NCBI GenBank assembly: GCA_011525365.1
Contig: WTGQ01000002.1
Coordinates: 2,929,948 to 2,993,947 of the forward strand
Direction: 5' to 3'
From: Acidobacteriota bacterium
Lineage (GTDB): Bacteria > Acidobacteriota > Thermoanaerobaculia > Multivoradales > Multivoraceae
Length of the DNA stretch: 64,000 nucleotides
Below the pieces are notes generated by a model that did not search any database, had not been told where the DNA came from, and was given only the letters and a program-made list of their open reading frames with translations. Both the position numbers and the translations under genes were made by a program. Below, piece by piece: positions 52,663-60,703 of this stretch. Every line of letters starts with the position of its first letter. Within the stretch, counting starts at the first letter, position 1.

Positions 52663-54180
52663 ATGGCCACGGAACTGAACCGATTCCTGACCCCTCTCGA
52701 TGCCGCCTTCCTCTATGTCGAGCGCCCCAACGAGACGATGCACATCGGCGGCTGCATGGTCTACGAAGGCGAGTTCTCGCGCGAGTACATGGTCGAACAG
52801 CTCACCGCCCGCATGCACCTGCTGCCGCGCTACCGCCAGCGCGTGCTGTTCCCGCCCTTCCTCGTCTCCCACCCGGTGTGGGTCGACGACCCGGCATTCA
52901 ACCTGGAGAACCACGTCGAGGAGGTCTGGATCCCGGAGGACAGCGACCATCAGGTCCTCGCCCGCGCCGCCGCCGAGGCGTACAGCGGCATGCTGGACCG
53001 CAACCGACCGCTCTGGAAGGGGATTCTGCTCCGCGGTATCCCCGGACACACGGCGGTTGTGTGGAAGATCCATCACGCGATGGTCGACGGCGTCTCCGGC
53101 GTCGATCTGTCGATGGTGCTGAGCGACTTCTCACCCACCGAAGAGCTGCCGGAGACACCCGCCGAACCCTGGGCGCCGAAGCCGCTGCCGGACTCCCTGA
53201 GCCTCCTCCAGGAAGCGATGCAGCATCGCCTCGGACAACTCAACGAGTCCTGGACGAACGCCGCCTTCGATGCCGCGCGCCCCCGCCTGATGGCAGACCG
53301 CGTGCGTGAGATGGTGGCGGCCAGCTCCGCCACCCTGCCGGTCTCCGCTGCGCCGGCGCCGCGCACCGTCTTCAATCGACCGGTCAGCAAGGAGCGGGGT
53401 TTCGCATGGGCCCAGTTCTCCTTCCCCGAGCTGCGCGCCGTCAAGTCCGGCCTGGGCGGCACCGTGAACGACGTCGCGCTCACGACGCTTGCCGGCGGCA
53501 TCGGTCGCTACCTGCGCGAGCGCGGCCAGGACACGAAGGGACTCGAGCTGCGCGCCATGTGCCCCGTCAGCATGCGCCAGCAGGACGAACGGGGCCAGCT
53601 CGGGAATCTCGTCTCGAACATGATCGCTCCGCTCTTCGTGGGTGTCGACGATCCAGTCGAGCGCCTCGGCAGGGAACGGGACGCGATGAACAAGCTGAAG
53701 GAAGCCGGGCAGGCGAAGGCCTTCTACCAACTGACCCAGTTCGGCGACCGGGTGCCGCCGTTGATGGCCGCGATCGCCGCGACGATGCCCTTCTCCCAGA
53801 CCCTGTTCAACACGGTTTCGACCAACGTGCCCGGTCCGATGATCCCGCTCTACTTCGGACCTCACAAGCTGGTCGACTGGCTGCCACTCGGCATCGTCTC
53901 GAACAACATCGGCCTGTTCGTCGCCATCCTGAGCTACAACCAGCGCATCACCCTGGGAATGACCGTGGACGCCAAGCTGATCCCCGACCCGTGGTCCCTC
54001 GCCCGGTGCCTGGAAGAGTCCTACGCCGAACTGCGGGAGGCGGCCGGCGTGGAGGGCGAGGAGCCGACCGGCGCACTCTGCTTTGCGGCGGCGGCACCCC
54101 AGGTCGAGTTGCCGGAGGCTGAAGAGGCCACTGCCACGCCCGACTCCGACGCCGACTCGTCACTGCGAGGAGTCGCATAG
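52663..54180 (+). CDS. wax ester synthase / diacylglycerol acyltransferase (WS/DGAT)
   Basis: 505-residue bifunctional acyltransferase making wax esters or triacylglycerol from acyl-CoA. Active-site motif HHAMVDG is intact (H137, H138, D142, G143). Other family blocks: PLDAAFLYVERPNETMHIGG at the N-terminus, FNRPVSKERGFAW, GGTVNDVALTTLAGGIGRYL, STNVPGPMIPLYF and IGLFVAILSYNQRITLGM. Length is slightly above the usual 460 because of an acidic C-terminal tail. CTGGAGA ribosome-binding site shared in sequence with the phasin-like gene. Starts a five-gene overlapping cluster. Confidence 0.95.
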   Translation: MATELNRFLTPLDAAFLYVERPNETMHIGGCMVYEGEFSREYMVEQLTARMHLLPRYRQRVLFPPFLVSHPVWVDDPAFNLENHVEEVWIPEDSDHQVLARAAAEAYSGMLDRNRPLWKGILLRGIPGHTAVVWKIHHAMVDGVSGVDLSMVLSDFSPTEELPETPAEPWAPKPLPDSLSLLQEAMQHRLGQLNESWTNAAFDAARPRLMADRVREMVAASSATLPVSAAPAPRTVFNRPVSKERGFAWAQFSFPELRAVKSGLGGTVNDVALTTLAGGIGRYLRERGQDTKGLELRAMCPVSMRQQDERGQLGNLVSNMIAPLFVGVDDPVERLGRERDAMNKLKEAGQAKAFYQLTQFGDRVPPLMAAIAATMPFSQTLFNTVSTNVPGPMIPLYFGPHKLVDWLPLGIVSNNIGLFVAILSYNQRITLGMTVDAKLIPDPWSLARCLEESYAELREAAGVEGEEPTGALCFAAAAPQVELPEAEEATATPDSDADSSLRGVA

Positions 54181-55001
54181 TGACCGCGGCGGCCCGGCGG
54201 CGGCAGGCCAGCCCGATCTGGAGCGCGAACCCGCGTCTCCTGCGGGACTCCGTGCCGGCGGCACTGCCCCTATGGCGTGAACCGTTCGCGGCCGCCGAGT
54301 TCGCCTTTCTGCCGTTCACACCGATCTACCACGGCATCGGCGTGCCGCGCGGCGACGGCGCCGCGGTGATCGTCGTTCCGGGTTTCACCGGTACCGACGG
54401 TTACCTGGGGCCGATGCGCGGCTGGCTCGGCCGCATCGGCTACCGCCCCTACCGTTCGGCCATCGGGCAGAACGCCGACTGTCTCGACCGCCTGGGCAAC
54501 CGGCTGATCGGAACGCTCCAGAAGGCGGCGGACGAGACCGGCCGGCGGGTTCACCTGGTCGGCCACAGCCTGGGCGGCATGCTGTCGCGCGGTGTGACGA
54601 GCCTGCGCCCTGATCTGGTCGCGTCCGTCGCCACGATGGGCTCACCGATCCGGGGTGTCCGCTCCCATCCCCTGGTGATGCGGCTGGCGGAGGCGGTACG
54701 CCGCCGCGTCGTCGAACGGGACGACGCCCGGGAACCCGCCTGCTTCTCGGGCGATTGCCGCTGCGACCTGGTGCGCTCGGTGCAGAGCCCGTTCCCGGAA
54801 GAGGTGCCGCAGCTCGCCATCTTCACGCGGCGGGACGGTGTCGTCGCCTGGCGCTACACGCGGCTCCACGACCCAGCCCGGAACCGGGAAGTCCTCGGCA
54901 CCCATGCCGGTCTGGCCGCCAACGCTCTCGCCTACTACCACCTCGCCCGGTTTCTGAAGCGCCACCCGAGCCCCGCGCTCACCGCGGAGACCGCCACATG
55001 A
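54180..55001 (+). CDS. alpha/beta-fold lipase/esterase
   Basis: 273 aa. Oxyanion stretch VIVVPGFTGTDGYLGPMRGW, nucleophile elbow HLVGHSLGGMLSRGV, Asp in IFTRRDGVVAWRYTR and His in LGTHAGLAANALAYYH complete a triad. A Cys pair (CFSGDCRCD) lies in the lid region. GTG start shares one base with the WS/DGAT stop; stop overlaps the second WS/DGAT gene (ATGA). Position argues for a lipid substrate, such as stored wax ester or triacylglycerol, or for acyl trimming. Confidence 0.87.
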   Translation: MTAAARRRQASPIWSANPRLLRDSVPAALPLWREPFAAAEFAFLPFTPIYHGIGVPRGDGAAVIVVPGFTGTDGYLGPMRGWLGRIGYRPYRSAIGQNADCLDRLGNRLIGTLQKAADETGRRVHLVGHSLGGMLSRGVTSLRPDLVASVATMGSPIRGVRSHPLVMRLAEAVRRRVVERDDAREPACFSGDCRCDLVRSVQSPFPEEVPQLAIFTRRDGVVAWRYTRLHDPARNREVLGTHAGLAANALAYYHLARFLKRHPSPALTAETAT

Positions 55002-56371
55002 CCGCACCCAACACGCTCCTGGCGCCCGACCAGGCGGTCCTGTGGAACCTCGAGCGCCGCAGCCCCGGACTGCACGTCGCGGGTCTCGCGCTCGTCGACG
55101 GCGAGATCGACCCGCAGGAACTCCTGCACTGGATGGGTCGGCTGCGCAGGCTGCCCCGGTTCAGCCTCCGTGTCGACGGACCGCCCCATGGTCCCCCTCG
55201 CTGGCGCCCGGCGCCGCTCGAACTCGACGAACACCTCCACGTCGTCGCGAACGGCGACCCTGCTTCCGCGTTCGACGAAGCCCTCGGCAAGCCACTCGAT
55301 CCCCGCCGGCCGCTGTGGGAGTTCCACCTGGCGCCCGGCTACCACGAGGGCGGCGACGCCCTGCTGGTCAAATCCCACCTGGTCGCCGTCGACGGCCTGG
55401 CCACCGGCGACCTCTTCCACGCGCTGTTTGCGAGCGGCACGACGGTCGAGGAGAAGAAGGCCGGCGAGCCGGTGTCGAACGGCGCCCGCTGCGGCGCCCG
55501 CGGGGCGGAGTGGCTCGAGAACTGGACACGGATCGGCCAGGATCTGGCGGCGGCCCTCCAGGAACTCTCCTCGGAAGACACCCGGACCGCCCTCCTGACG
55601 CTGAACGAGACGATGCCCGATCTCGCACTGCCTCCGGTGCCCCTGCCGTTCAACCGCAAGCTGGGCGGCCGTCGGCGCCTGATCCGGTGCGCCTTCTCCT
55701 ACAGGGACATCCGGAGGATCCGTGCCCGGCTGGGCGGCGCGCTCTCGGATGTGGTCGTCGCCCTGGCCGGCGGCGCTCTCGACCGCTATCTCGACCTGAG
55801 AGGCGTCTCGACCCGGGGCCGAAGTCTGCGCGTGGCGCTGGCCACCGACCTCCCCGAACGCGACCGGAAACGCCGAAGCCTCCTGCCCATCGAAGTTCCC
55901 CTGAGCATCGGCGCCGGAGACCGGCTGCGCACCGTTCACCAGTTCGCGCGCCTGATGCGGACAGCCCGGGTGGCTGACGTGCTGTCGCGTTTCGCAGGCG
56001 TGCAGGGCGCAGCCGGCCCGCTGGCGGCCGCCGCGACAGCGATGACGTCCTCCGTGCGGCCGCCGTTCCACCTGACTGTCGCCAACGCGAACGGCCCCCA
56101 GATCCCTCAATTCCTGGCCGGCCGGCCGCTTGCCGGCTACACACCCTCCTGGCCTGTCGGTTACGGCCAGGGCCTTTCCTGCGCGTTCTTCGCCTACAAC
56201 CAGGCGCTGCACGTCGGCGTCACGGTGGACGAAAGAGCCTGTCCCGACGCCGACGTGCTGCCCGACCTGCTCGCGGAGTCGTTCGACGAACTCCTCGAAG
56301 CGGCAGGCCGCGCTCCCCGCCGTCGGATACGTAGCGTTTCCGTCCCCGTCCGAACCGCCGCAGTTCCATAA
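54998..56371 (+). CDS. WS/DGAT-like protein with degenerate active site
   Basis: 457 aa, homologous along its length to WS/DGAT enzymes (LLAPDQAVLWNLERRSPGLH; LDPRRPLWEFHLAPGYHEGG; GGALSDVVVALAGGALDRYL; TVANANGPQIPQFLAGRPL; LSCAFFAYNQALHVGVTVD). The active site HHxxxDG is replaced: the segment aligned with KIHHAMVDG reads KSHLVAVDG, so the second, catalytic His is Leu128 while Asp132-Gly133 remain. Probably a non-catalytic partner, regulator or lipid-binding subunit of the intact enzyme two genes upstream; altered chemistry is also possible. Confidence 0.85.
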   Translation: MTAPNTLLAPDQAVLWNLERRSPGLHVAGLALVDGEIDPQELLHWMGRLRRLPRFSLRVDGPPHGPPRWRPAPLELDEHLHVVANGDPASAFDEALGKPLDPRRPLWEFHLAPGYHEGGDALLVKSHLVAVDGLATGDLFHALFASGTTVEEKKAGEPVSNGARCGARGAEWLENWTRIGQDLAAALQELSSEDTRTALLTLNETMPDLALPPVPLPFNRKLGGRRRLIRCAFSYRDIRRIRARLGGALSDVVVALAGGALDRYLDLRGVSTRGRSLRVALATDLPERDRKRRSLLPIEVPLSIGAGDRLRTVHQFARLMRTARVADVLSRFAGVQGAAGPLAAAATAMTSSVRPPFHLTVANANGPQIPQFLAGRPLAGYTPSWPVGYGQGLSCAFFAYNQALHVGVTVDERACPDADVLPDLLAESFDELLEAAGRAPRRRIRSVSVPVRTAAVP

Positions 56372-56384
56372 CCTGGAGACACCC

Positions 56385-56750
56385 ATGAACCGACCCAACA
56401 TCCCGAGCAATATCCCCAGACAGGTGCTTGCCTTTCAGAGGCAGGTCCTCGAGTTTCAGAGGGCCGCGTTCGAGAACGGCTACGACGCGATCGTCGCCCT
56501 CCAGGACCGTCAGCTCGAACTCGCCGACCGGATGATGAATCAGGTCCCGAACCTCCCCGACGAGGCGCGTGATCTGATCCGGACCTGGCGGGGCGCCGCC
56601 CAGGAAGGTCAGCGCCAGTTCAAGAACACGATCGACGGATCGTTCGATGCCGTCACCAGCTACCTCGACCGGCTCGCCGACGGCGACGCCGGCGAGGCAA
56701 CCAAGCAAGCCCCACCCGAGCCCCAAGCCCAAGAGGAGACAGTCGAGTGA
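56385..56750 (+). CDS. phasin-like granule-associated protein
   Basis: 121 aa, no signal peptide. Amphipathic and helical throughout: VLAFQRQVLEFQRAAFENGY, IVALQDRQLELADRMMNQ, FKNTIDGSFDAVTSYLDRL, then a flexible Pro/Glu tail. The length, Gln/Phe spacing and helical pattern resemble phasins that coat polyhydroxyalkanoate or lipid granules. Position directly after WS/DGAT genes supports a coat protein for neutral-lipid inclusions. Strong CTGGAGA ribosome-binding site suggests high expression. Family call is by pattern only. Confidence 0.7.
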   Translation: MNRPNIPSNIPRQVLAFQRQVLEFQRAAFENGYDAIVALQDRQLELADRMMNQVPNLPDEARDLIRTWRGAAQEGQRQFKNTIDGSFDAVTSYLDRLADGDAGEATKQAPPEPQAQEETVE

Positions 56751-57316
56751 ACGACATGGCGACCCAGTACCCGCGGACGGTCCGCCTCAAGAACCAGTCC
56801 TTCCAGTTCAGCCTTCTGAGGCAGGAGGACCGCGACGACGTGCTCGCCTTTGCGCGCGCTCTGCCGGAAGAGGACCTCCGTTTCCTGCGCGTCGACATGA
56901 CGGATCCGAAGGTCGTCGACAACTGGGTCGAGGGCGCCGCGGCCGGAACCCGCGTCGCCGTGCTCGCACATCTCGGCGACCGTCTCGTCGGCTACGGCAG
57001 CCTGAACCGGCGCGAATCGTCCTGGATGAGGCACCTCGGAGAGATCCGGATCATGGTCCTGCCCGAAGTCCGCCAGGCGGGCCTCGGCGGCAATCTGGCA
57101 CACGACGTGTTTCACCTGGCCCAGCAGATCGGGCTGACCAAGATCGTCGCCCAGATGGCCCGCGAGCAACGCGGCGCCCGTCAGATGTTCCAGAACCTGG
57201 GCTTCTCGGTGGAGGCCCTGCTGGCCGACTGGGTGATCGACCCGAACGACGCCACGCACGACCTGATCCTCATGTCGTACGACGTGACGGGGCTGGAGGC
57301 CGGAGCGGGAGCGTAG
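56747..57316 (+). CDS. GNAT-family N-acetyltransferase
   Basis: 189 aa. The acetyl-CoA loop is IMVLPEVRQAGLGGNLAHDV (R/Q-x-x-G-x-G), preceded by GYGSLNRRESSWMRHLGEIR and followed by IVAQMAREQRGARQMFQNLG. GTG 56747 overlaps the phasin-like stop and has GAGGAG 8 nt upstream. As last gene of the lipid cluster it may modify the coat or synthase proteins, but no direct evidence. Confidence 0.85.
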   Translation: MNDMATQYPRTVRLKNQSFQFSLLRQEDRDDVLAFARALPEEDLRFLRVDMTDPKVVDNWVEGAAAGTRVAVLAHLGDRLVGYGSLNRRESSWMRHLGEIRIMVLPEVRQAGLGGNLAHDVFHLAQQIGLTKIVAQMAREQRGARQMFQNLGFSVEALLADWVIDPNDATHDLILMSYDVTGLEAGAGA

Positions 57317-57324
57317 CCGGCGCC

Positions 57325-57555
57325 CTAATCCCCGTCCTCGGAGTCGGTTCCAGAGACACTACGCGCCGCGATGCGCGCGGCCGCGCCGGGGAACCAGAAC
57401 CGGAACATCTCCTGCGGGTCGGCGTACTTCAGGTTGGCGACCATGCGGTCGCGGACCTTCTCGAGCATCTCGTTCTGAACCCCGGCGACATCGGGAAGGC
57501 CGAGAAAGGCTCGCGCCTCCTCGGGCGTGCAGTCGATATCGAGCTTGATCTTCAC
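57325..57555 (-). CDS. DUF6489-like small protein
   Basis: 76 aa. The N-terminus MKIKLDIDCTPEEARAFLGL and PDVAGVQNEMLEKVRDRM match my recollection of the DUF6489 family of small cytoplasmic proteins; the C-terminal end here (FRFWFPGAAARIA) is also in style. Function unknown. Convergent with the GNAT gene, 8 bp apart, and divergent from the amidohydrolase gene. Confidence 0.75.
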   Translation of the reverse strand: MKIKLDIDCTPEEARAFLGLPDVAGVQNEMLEKVRDRMVANLKYADPQEMFRFWFPGAAARIAARSVSGTDSEDGD

Positions 57556-57592
57556 GGGTTCTCCCTTGGTCGCGGTCGTCGCCGGTCTTCAC

Positions 57593-57599
57593 TAGCATA
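57593..57599. promoter_or_regulatory. shared -10-like element TAGCATA
   Basis: The heptamer reads TAGCAT on the plus strand (53 nt before ATG 57652) and TATGCT on the minus strand (38 nt before ATG 57555). One element could open in both directions. Confidence 0.35.
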
Positions 57600-57621
57600 C
57601 GTCGATCGGGGCGCTCATCAT

Positions 57622-57638
57622 CGGAGGTCCGACCTCCG
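57622..57638 (+). promoter_or_regulatory. hairpin in amidohydrolase leader
   Basis: Perfect 7-bp inverted repeat CGGAGGT-CCG-ACCTCCG, ending 13 nt before ATG 57652, just upstream of the AAAGGTGA ribosome-binding site. The left arm itself contains a Shine-Dalgarno-like GGAGGT that would be hidden in the stem. Operator or translational control element. Confidence 0.4.
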
Positions 57639-57651
57639 GGAAAGGTGAACC

Positions 57652-59448
57652 ATGCCGTCACTCTCGCTCCGCTTGCTCCGCGTCGCCGCGGTCGCGATCT
57701 GCTGCCTTCCCGCGCTCGCCGGCGGACTTCTCGCCCAATCGACCGCCACCGTCGTTCAGGGCGCCCGTGTGTTCACCGGCGACGACGTGCTCGACGCCGC
57801 CACCGTGGTGTTTCGCGCCGGCACGATCGAGTCCGTCACGCCCGGAACCCGCGTTCCGGAAGGCGCCGGGGACGACCTGACGATCGTTGACGGCGCCGGC
57901 ATGACCCTGCTGCCGGGCCTGATTGACAGCCATACCCACAATTTCGGGCCGGCGCTGCAGCAGGCGCTGAACTTCGGCGTCACGACCGTTCTGGACATGC
58001 TGACCGCGGAGCCCATGGCAGCGAACTGGCGCCGGCAGCAGGCAGCGGGAGCGGTTCCCGACCGGGCCGACGTCTTCGCCGGCGGTCCCGCCACCGTCGC
58101 GGGCGGTCACGGCACGCAGTTCGGCGTCGCGTTGCCCACTCTGGACGACCCGGAGCAGACCGAGGCCTTCATCGCCGACCGGGTGGACGCGGGCGCCGAC
58201 TTCATCAAGGTGATCTACGAAGCCGGAGCCGCCGGGCGGCCGCTGCCGACGTTCGCGGTCTCGACCCTGCCCCGGATCGTGGCCGCCGCGCACAGCCACG
58301 ACCTGCTGGCCGTCTTCCACATCAGCACGGCGGAGGCGGCTCGTGAGGTCATCGCCGCGGGCGCCGACGGCCTGGTCCACATGTACTTCGAAGGCGCCGG
58401 AGGCGCGGAGATCGTCGAAGCGGCCCGCGAGGCCGGAATCTTCGTCGTCCCCACGCTCGCCGTGCTCGAAACGATCGCGGCTACCGGTGGCGGTCCGGAG
58501 CTGGCGGCGGATCCGCTGATCGCTCCCTTCCTCACGCCTGAGCAACGAGGCGGTCTGGGGCGGGACTTCGGCCGGGAACCGGACCCCGAGTTGATGGCGA
58601 ACATCCTGGCCGATGTCGGAGCGCTGCACGCCGCCGGAGTGCCGATCCTGGCCGGCTCGGACGCGCCGAATCCTGGTACCACCCATGGCGCGAGCGTTCA
58701 TCGGGAACTCGAGCTGCTGGTTCGCGCCGGCCTGACTCCAGTCGAGGCCCTGCGGACAGCCACCGCCGCGCCCGTCGACGCATTCGATCTGGGCGACCGC
58801 GGCCGGATCGCGGCAGGCCTCAAGGCCGACCTGATCCTGGTTCGCGGCGATGCGACCGCGGACGTGCGCGCCACCCGCGACATCGCGGCGATCTGGAAGG
58901 ACGGAACCCGCTTCGAGCGGCGAAGCGCCGAACCCACGACCGGCCGGCCCCGCCTTGAACCCACACTGCTCAGCGACTTCGAGGACCTGGCCGCCCGTAC
59001 GCTGCCCCCCAAGTGGTCGCACTCGACCGACGCCTTCGCCGGCGGCAAGTCGACGGTGACAACCGGCGCGGTGTCCCGCGACGGGAGCGGCAACGCCCTG
59101 CGAATCGAGGGCGAGATCAAGGAGGGCTTCGCCTTTCCGTGGTCCGGGGTCATGGTCCTGCTCGGTGCCCGGTTCAACGACCCGGTCGACGCCGGCGGCA
59201 TCCGCGCCCTGGCCTTCGACGCCCGCGGCGAGGGCGCGACCTACCAGGCGATGGCGTTCGCCGAGAGCCTGGGAATGCAGCCGGCCGCCGCGTCCTTCGA
59301 GGCCGGAGAGGAATGGGACCGGATCGAGATCCCGCTGTCCTCGTTCAGCGGTCTCGATCCCTCGGGTGCCTGGGCGTTCTTCATCGGCGGGCCGACGCAA
59401 CTCGGCGCCTTCTGGATCGAGATCGATAACGTCGAGCTGGTGGAGTAG
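57652..59448 (+). CDS. exported amidohydrolase fused to a CIA30/CBM11-like domain
   Basis: 598 aa. Sec signal (ICCLPALAGGLLAQ). Residues about 30-430 are a metal-dependent amidohydrolase (imidazolonepropionase-like): LLPGLIDSHTHNFGPALQQA with the HxH metal site, GADFIKVIYEAG, VFHISTAEAAREVIAAGADG, VPILAGSDAPNPGTTHGAS with the late Asp, and GLKADLILVRGD. Residues about 435-598 form a jelly-roll (LLSDFEDL, GALRIEGEI-like GNALRIEGEIKEGF, WDRIEIPLSSF, WIEIDNVEL) resembling CIA30/CBM11 domains. The extra domain may bind carbohydrate or cell surface. Substrate unknown. Confidence 0.85.
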   Translation: MPSLSLRLLRVAAVAICCLPALAGGLLAQSTATVVQGARVFTGDDVLDAATVVFRAGTIESVTPGTRVPEGAGDDLTIVDGAGMTLLPGLIDSHTHNFGPALQQALNFGVTTVLDMLTAEPMAANWRRQQAAGAVPDRADVFAGGPATVAGGHGTQFGVALPTLDDPEQTEAFIADRVDAGADFIKVIYEAGAAGRPLPTFAVSTLPRIVAAAHSHDLLAVFHISTAEAAREVIAAGADGLVHMYFEGAGGAEIVEAAREAGIFVVPTLAVLETIAATGGGPELAADPLIAPFLTPEQRGGLGRDFGREPDPELMANILADVGALHAAGVPILAGSDAPNPGTTHGASVHRELELLVRAGLTPVEALRTATAAPVDAFDLGDRGRIAAGLKADLILVRGDATADVRATRDIAAIWKDGTRFERRSAEPTTGRPRLEPTLLSDFEDLAARTLPPKWSHSTDAFAGGKSTVTTGAVSRDGSGNALRIEGEIKEGFAFPWSGVMVLLGARFNDPVDAGGIRALAFDARGEGATYQAMAFAESLGMQPAAASFEAGEEWDRIEIPLSSFSGLDPSGAWAFFIGGPTQLGAFWIEIDNVELVE

Positions 59449-59470
59449 GCCCGAGGAGGTTCGGCGCGGC

Positions 59471-59476
59471 TACAAT
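59471..59476 (+). promoter_or_regulatory. leaderless promoter -10 TACAAT
   Basis: GC-TACAAT ends 6 nt before ATG 59483, placing the expected transcription start on the A of the start codon. No Shine-Dalgarno at a usable distance (an AGGAGG lies upstream of the hexamer). Confidence 0.6.
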
Positions 59477-59482
59477 CGCCGA

Positions 59483-60703
59483 ATGTCTGAGACGCCTTCG
59501 CCCGAGTCCGGTTCGGCCGGTCCGCTCGACGGCATCCGGGTCCTCGACTTCACGAGCTTCATCGCCGGCTCCTACGGGGCCATGCTGCTCGGCGACATGG
59601 GCGCCGATGTCCTGAAGATCGAAGCGCCTGGCGGCGACAACGCCCGCCACTGGGGACCCTTCATCGAAGGCGAGAGCCGGATGTTCCAGGCCTGGAACCG
59701 GAACAAGCGCGGTATCGCGGTCAACCTGAAGACGGAGGAGGGCCGGCAGGTGATCTACGACCTGGCCCGGGAAGCCGACGTGGCGATGGAGAACTTCCGT
59801 CCCGGTGTCGCGGCCAGGCTCGGCATCGACTACGACACCCTGAGCCGCCACAACCCGGGCCTGGTATACGCCTCGTCCAGCGCCTTCGGCGGCAGCGGGC
59901 CGTACGCCCAGCGGCCCGGCTACGACCCGGTGCTCCAGTCGATGGCCGGCGCGGCCCACCTGCAGCAGCTCATGAACGGCGTCGCCGCCATCTGCCCGGT
60001 GGCGGTTTCCGACTACATGGCCGCCGTGCTCACGGTGTGCTCGATCAACGCCGCCCTCCTCCACCGCGAACGCACCGGCGAGGGCCAGTACATCGAGACC
60101 TCTCTGCTGCAGGCGATCATGACCGCCCAGGCGCAGTCCTACCTCCAGCCGCTCGAGGCCGAGATCACCGGGCCTCCCGGCATCTTCCCCTACCGCATGT
60201 TCGCCGCCGCCGACGGGCCGATCTTCATCGCCGCCGGTACGGACAAGTTCTGGCGGCTGTTCTGCGGGGCAATCGGCCGCGACGACCTGGCCAGTGACCC
60301 GCGCTACGAGACGAACCCCCAACGGGTCGGCAGCGCCGCCGAGCTGAGCGCCGAGATCGACCCGATCGTCGCCTCGAGACCGGCGCGGGAACTGGAGGCG
60401 GAGCTGGTCGCGGTCGGCGTTCCCTGCGCCGCCGTCCGCTCAGCCGAGGAGTTTTTCGACGATCCGCAGGTCGAGGCGATGGCGATGAGTCAGGTCGTCC
60501 GGCACCCGCAACTCGGCAACCTGCGCATGGCCGGCGTGCCCTGGCGTTTCTCGCAGACGCCGGGGACGATCCGGAGGCCCGCGCCGTGTCTCGGCGAGCA
60601 CACGGGCGAAGTGCTCGCGGAGTTGGGCTACGGCGCGGAGCGGATTGCCGGTCTCGAAGCGTCCGGCGCGGTGCGGGCCGCGGACCCAGCAGACACGCAC
60701 TGA
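59483..60703 (+). CDS. family III CoA-transferase (CaiB/BaiF)
   Basis: 406-residue CoA-transferase moving CoA between carboxylic acids. Family motifs: LDGIRVLDFTSFIAGSYGAM, LGDMGADVLKIEAPGGDN, NRNKRGIAVNLKTEEGRQV, ENFRPGVAARLGIDY and the catalytic Asp in PGYDPVLQSMAGAAHL; C-terminal LGEHTGEVLAELGY. Cytoplasmic. Probably leaderless. Stop overlaps the selD fusion start (TGATG). Substrate unknown. Confidence 0.92.
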   Translation: MSETPSPESGSAGPLDGIRVLDFTSFIAGSYGAMLLGDMGADVLKIEAPGGDNARHWGPFIEGESRMFQAWNRNKRGIAVNLKTEEGRQVIYDLAREADVAMENFRPGVAARLGIDYDTLSRHNPGLVYASSSAFGGSGPYAQRPGYDPVLQSMAGAAHLQQLMNGVAAICPVAVSDYMAAVLTVCSINAALLHRERTGEGQYIETSLLQAIMTAQAQSYLQPLEAEITGPPGIFPYRMFAAADGPIFIAAGTDKFWRLFCGAIGRDDLASDPRYETNPQRVGSAAELSAEIDPIVASRPARELEAELVAVGVPCAAVRSAEEFFDDPQVEAMAMSQVVRHPQLGNLRMAGVPWRFSQTPGTIRRPAPCLGEHTGEVLAELGYGAERIAGLEASGAVRAADPADTH

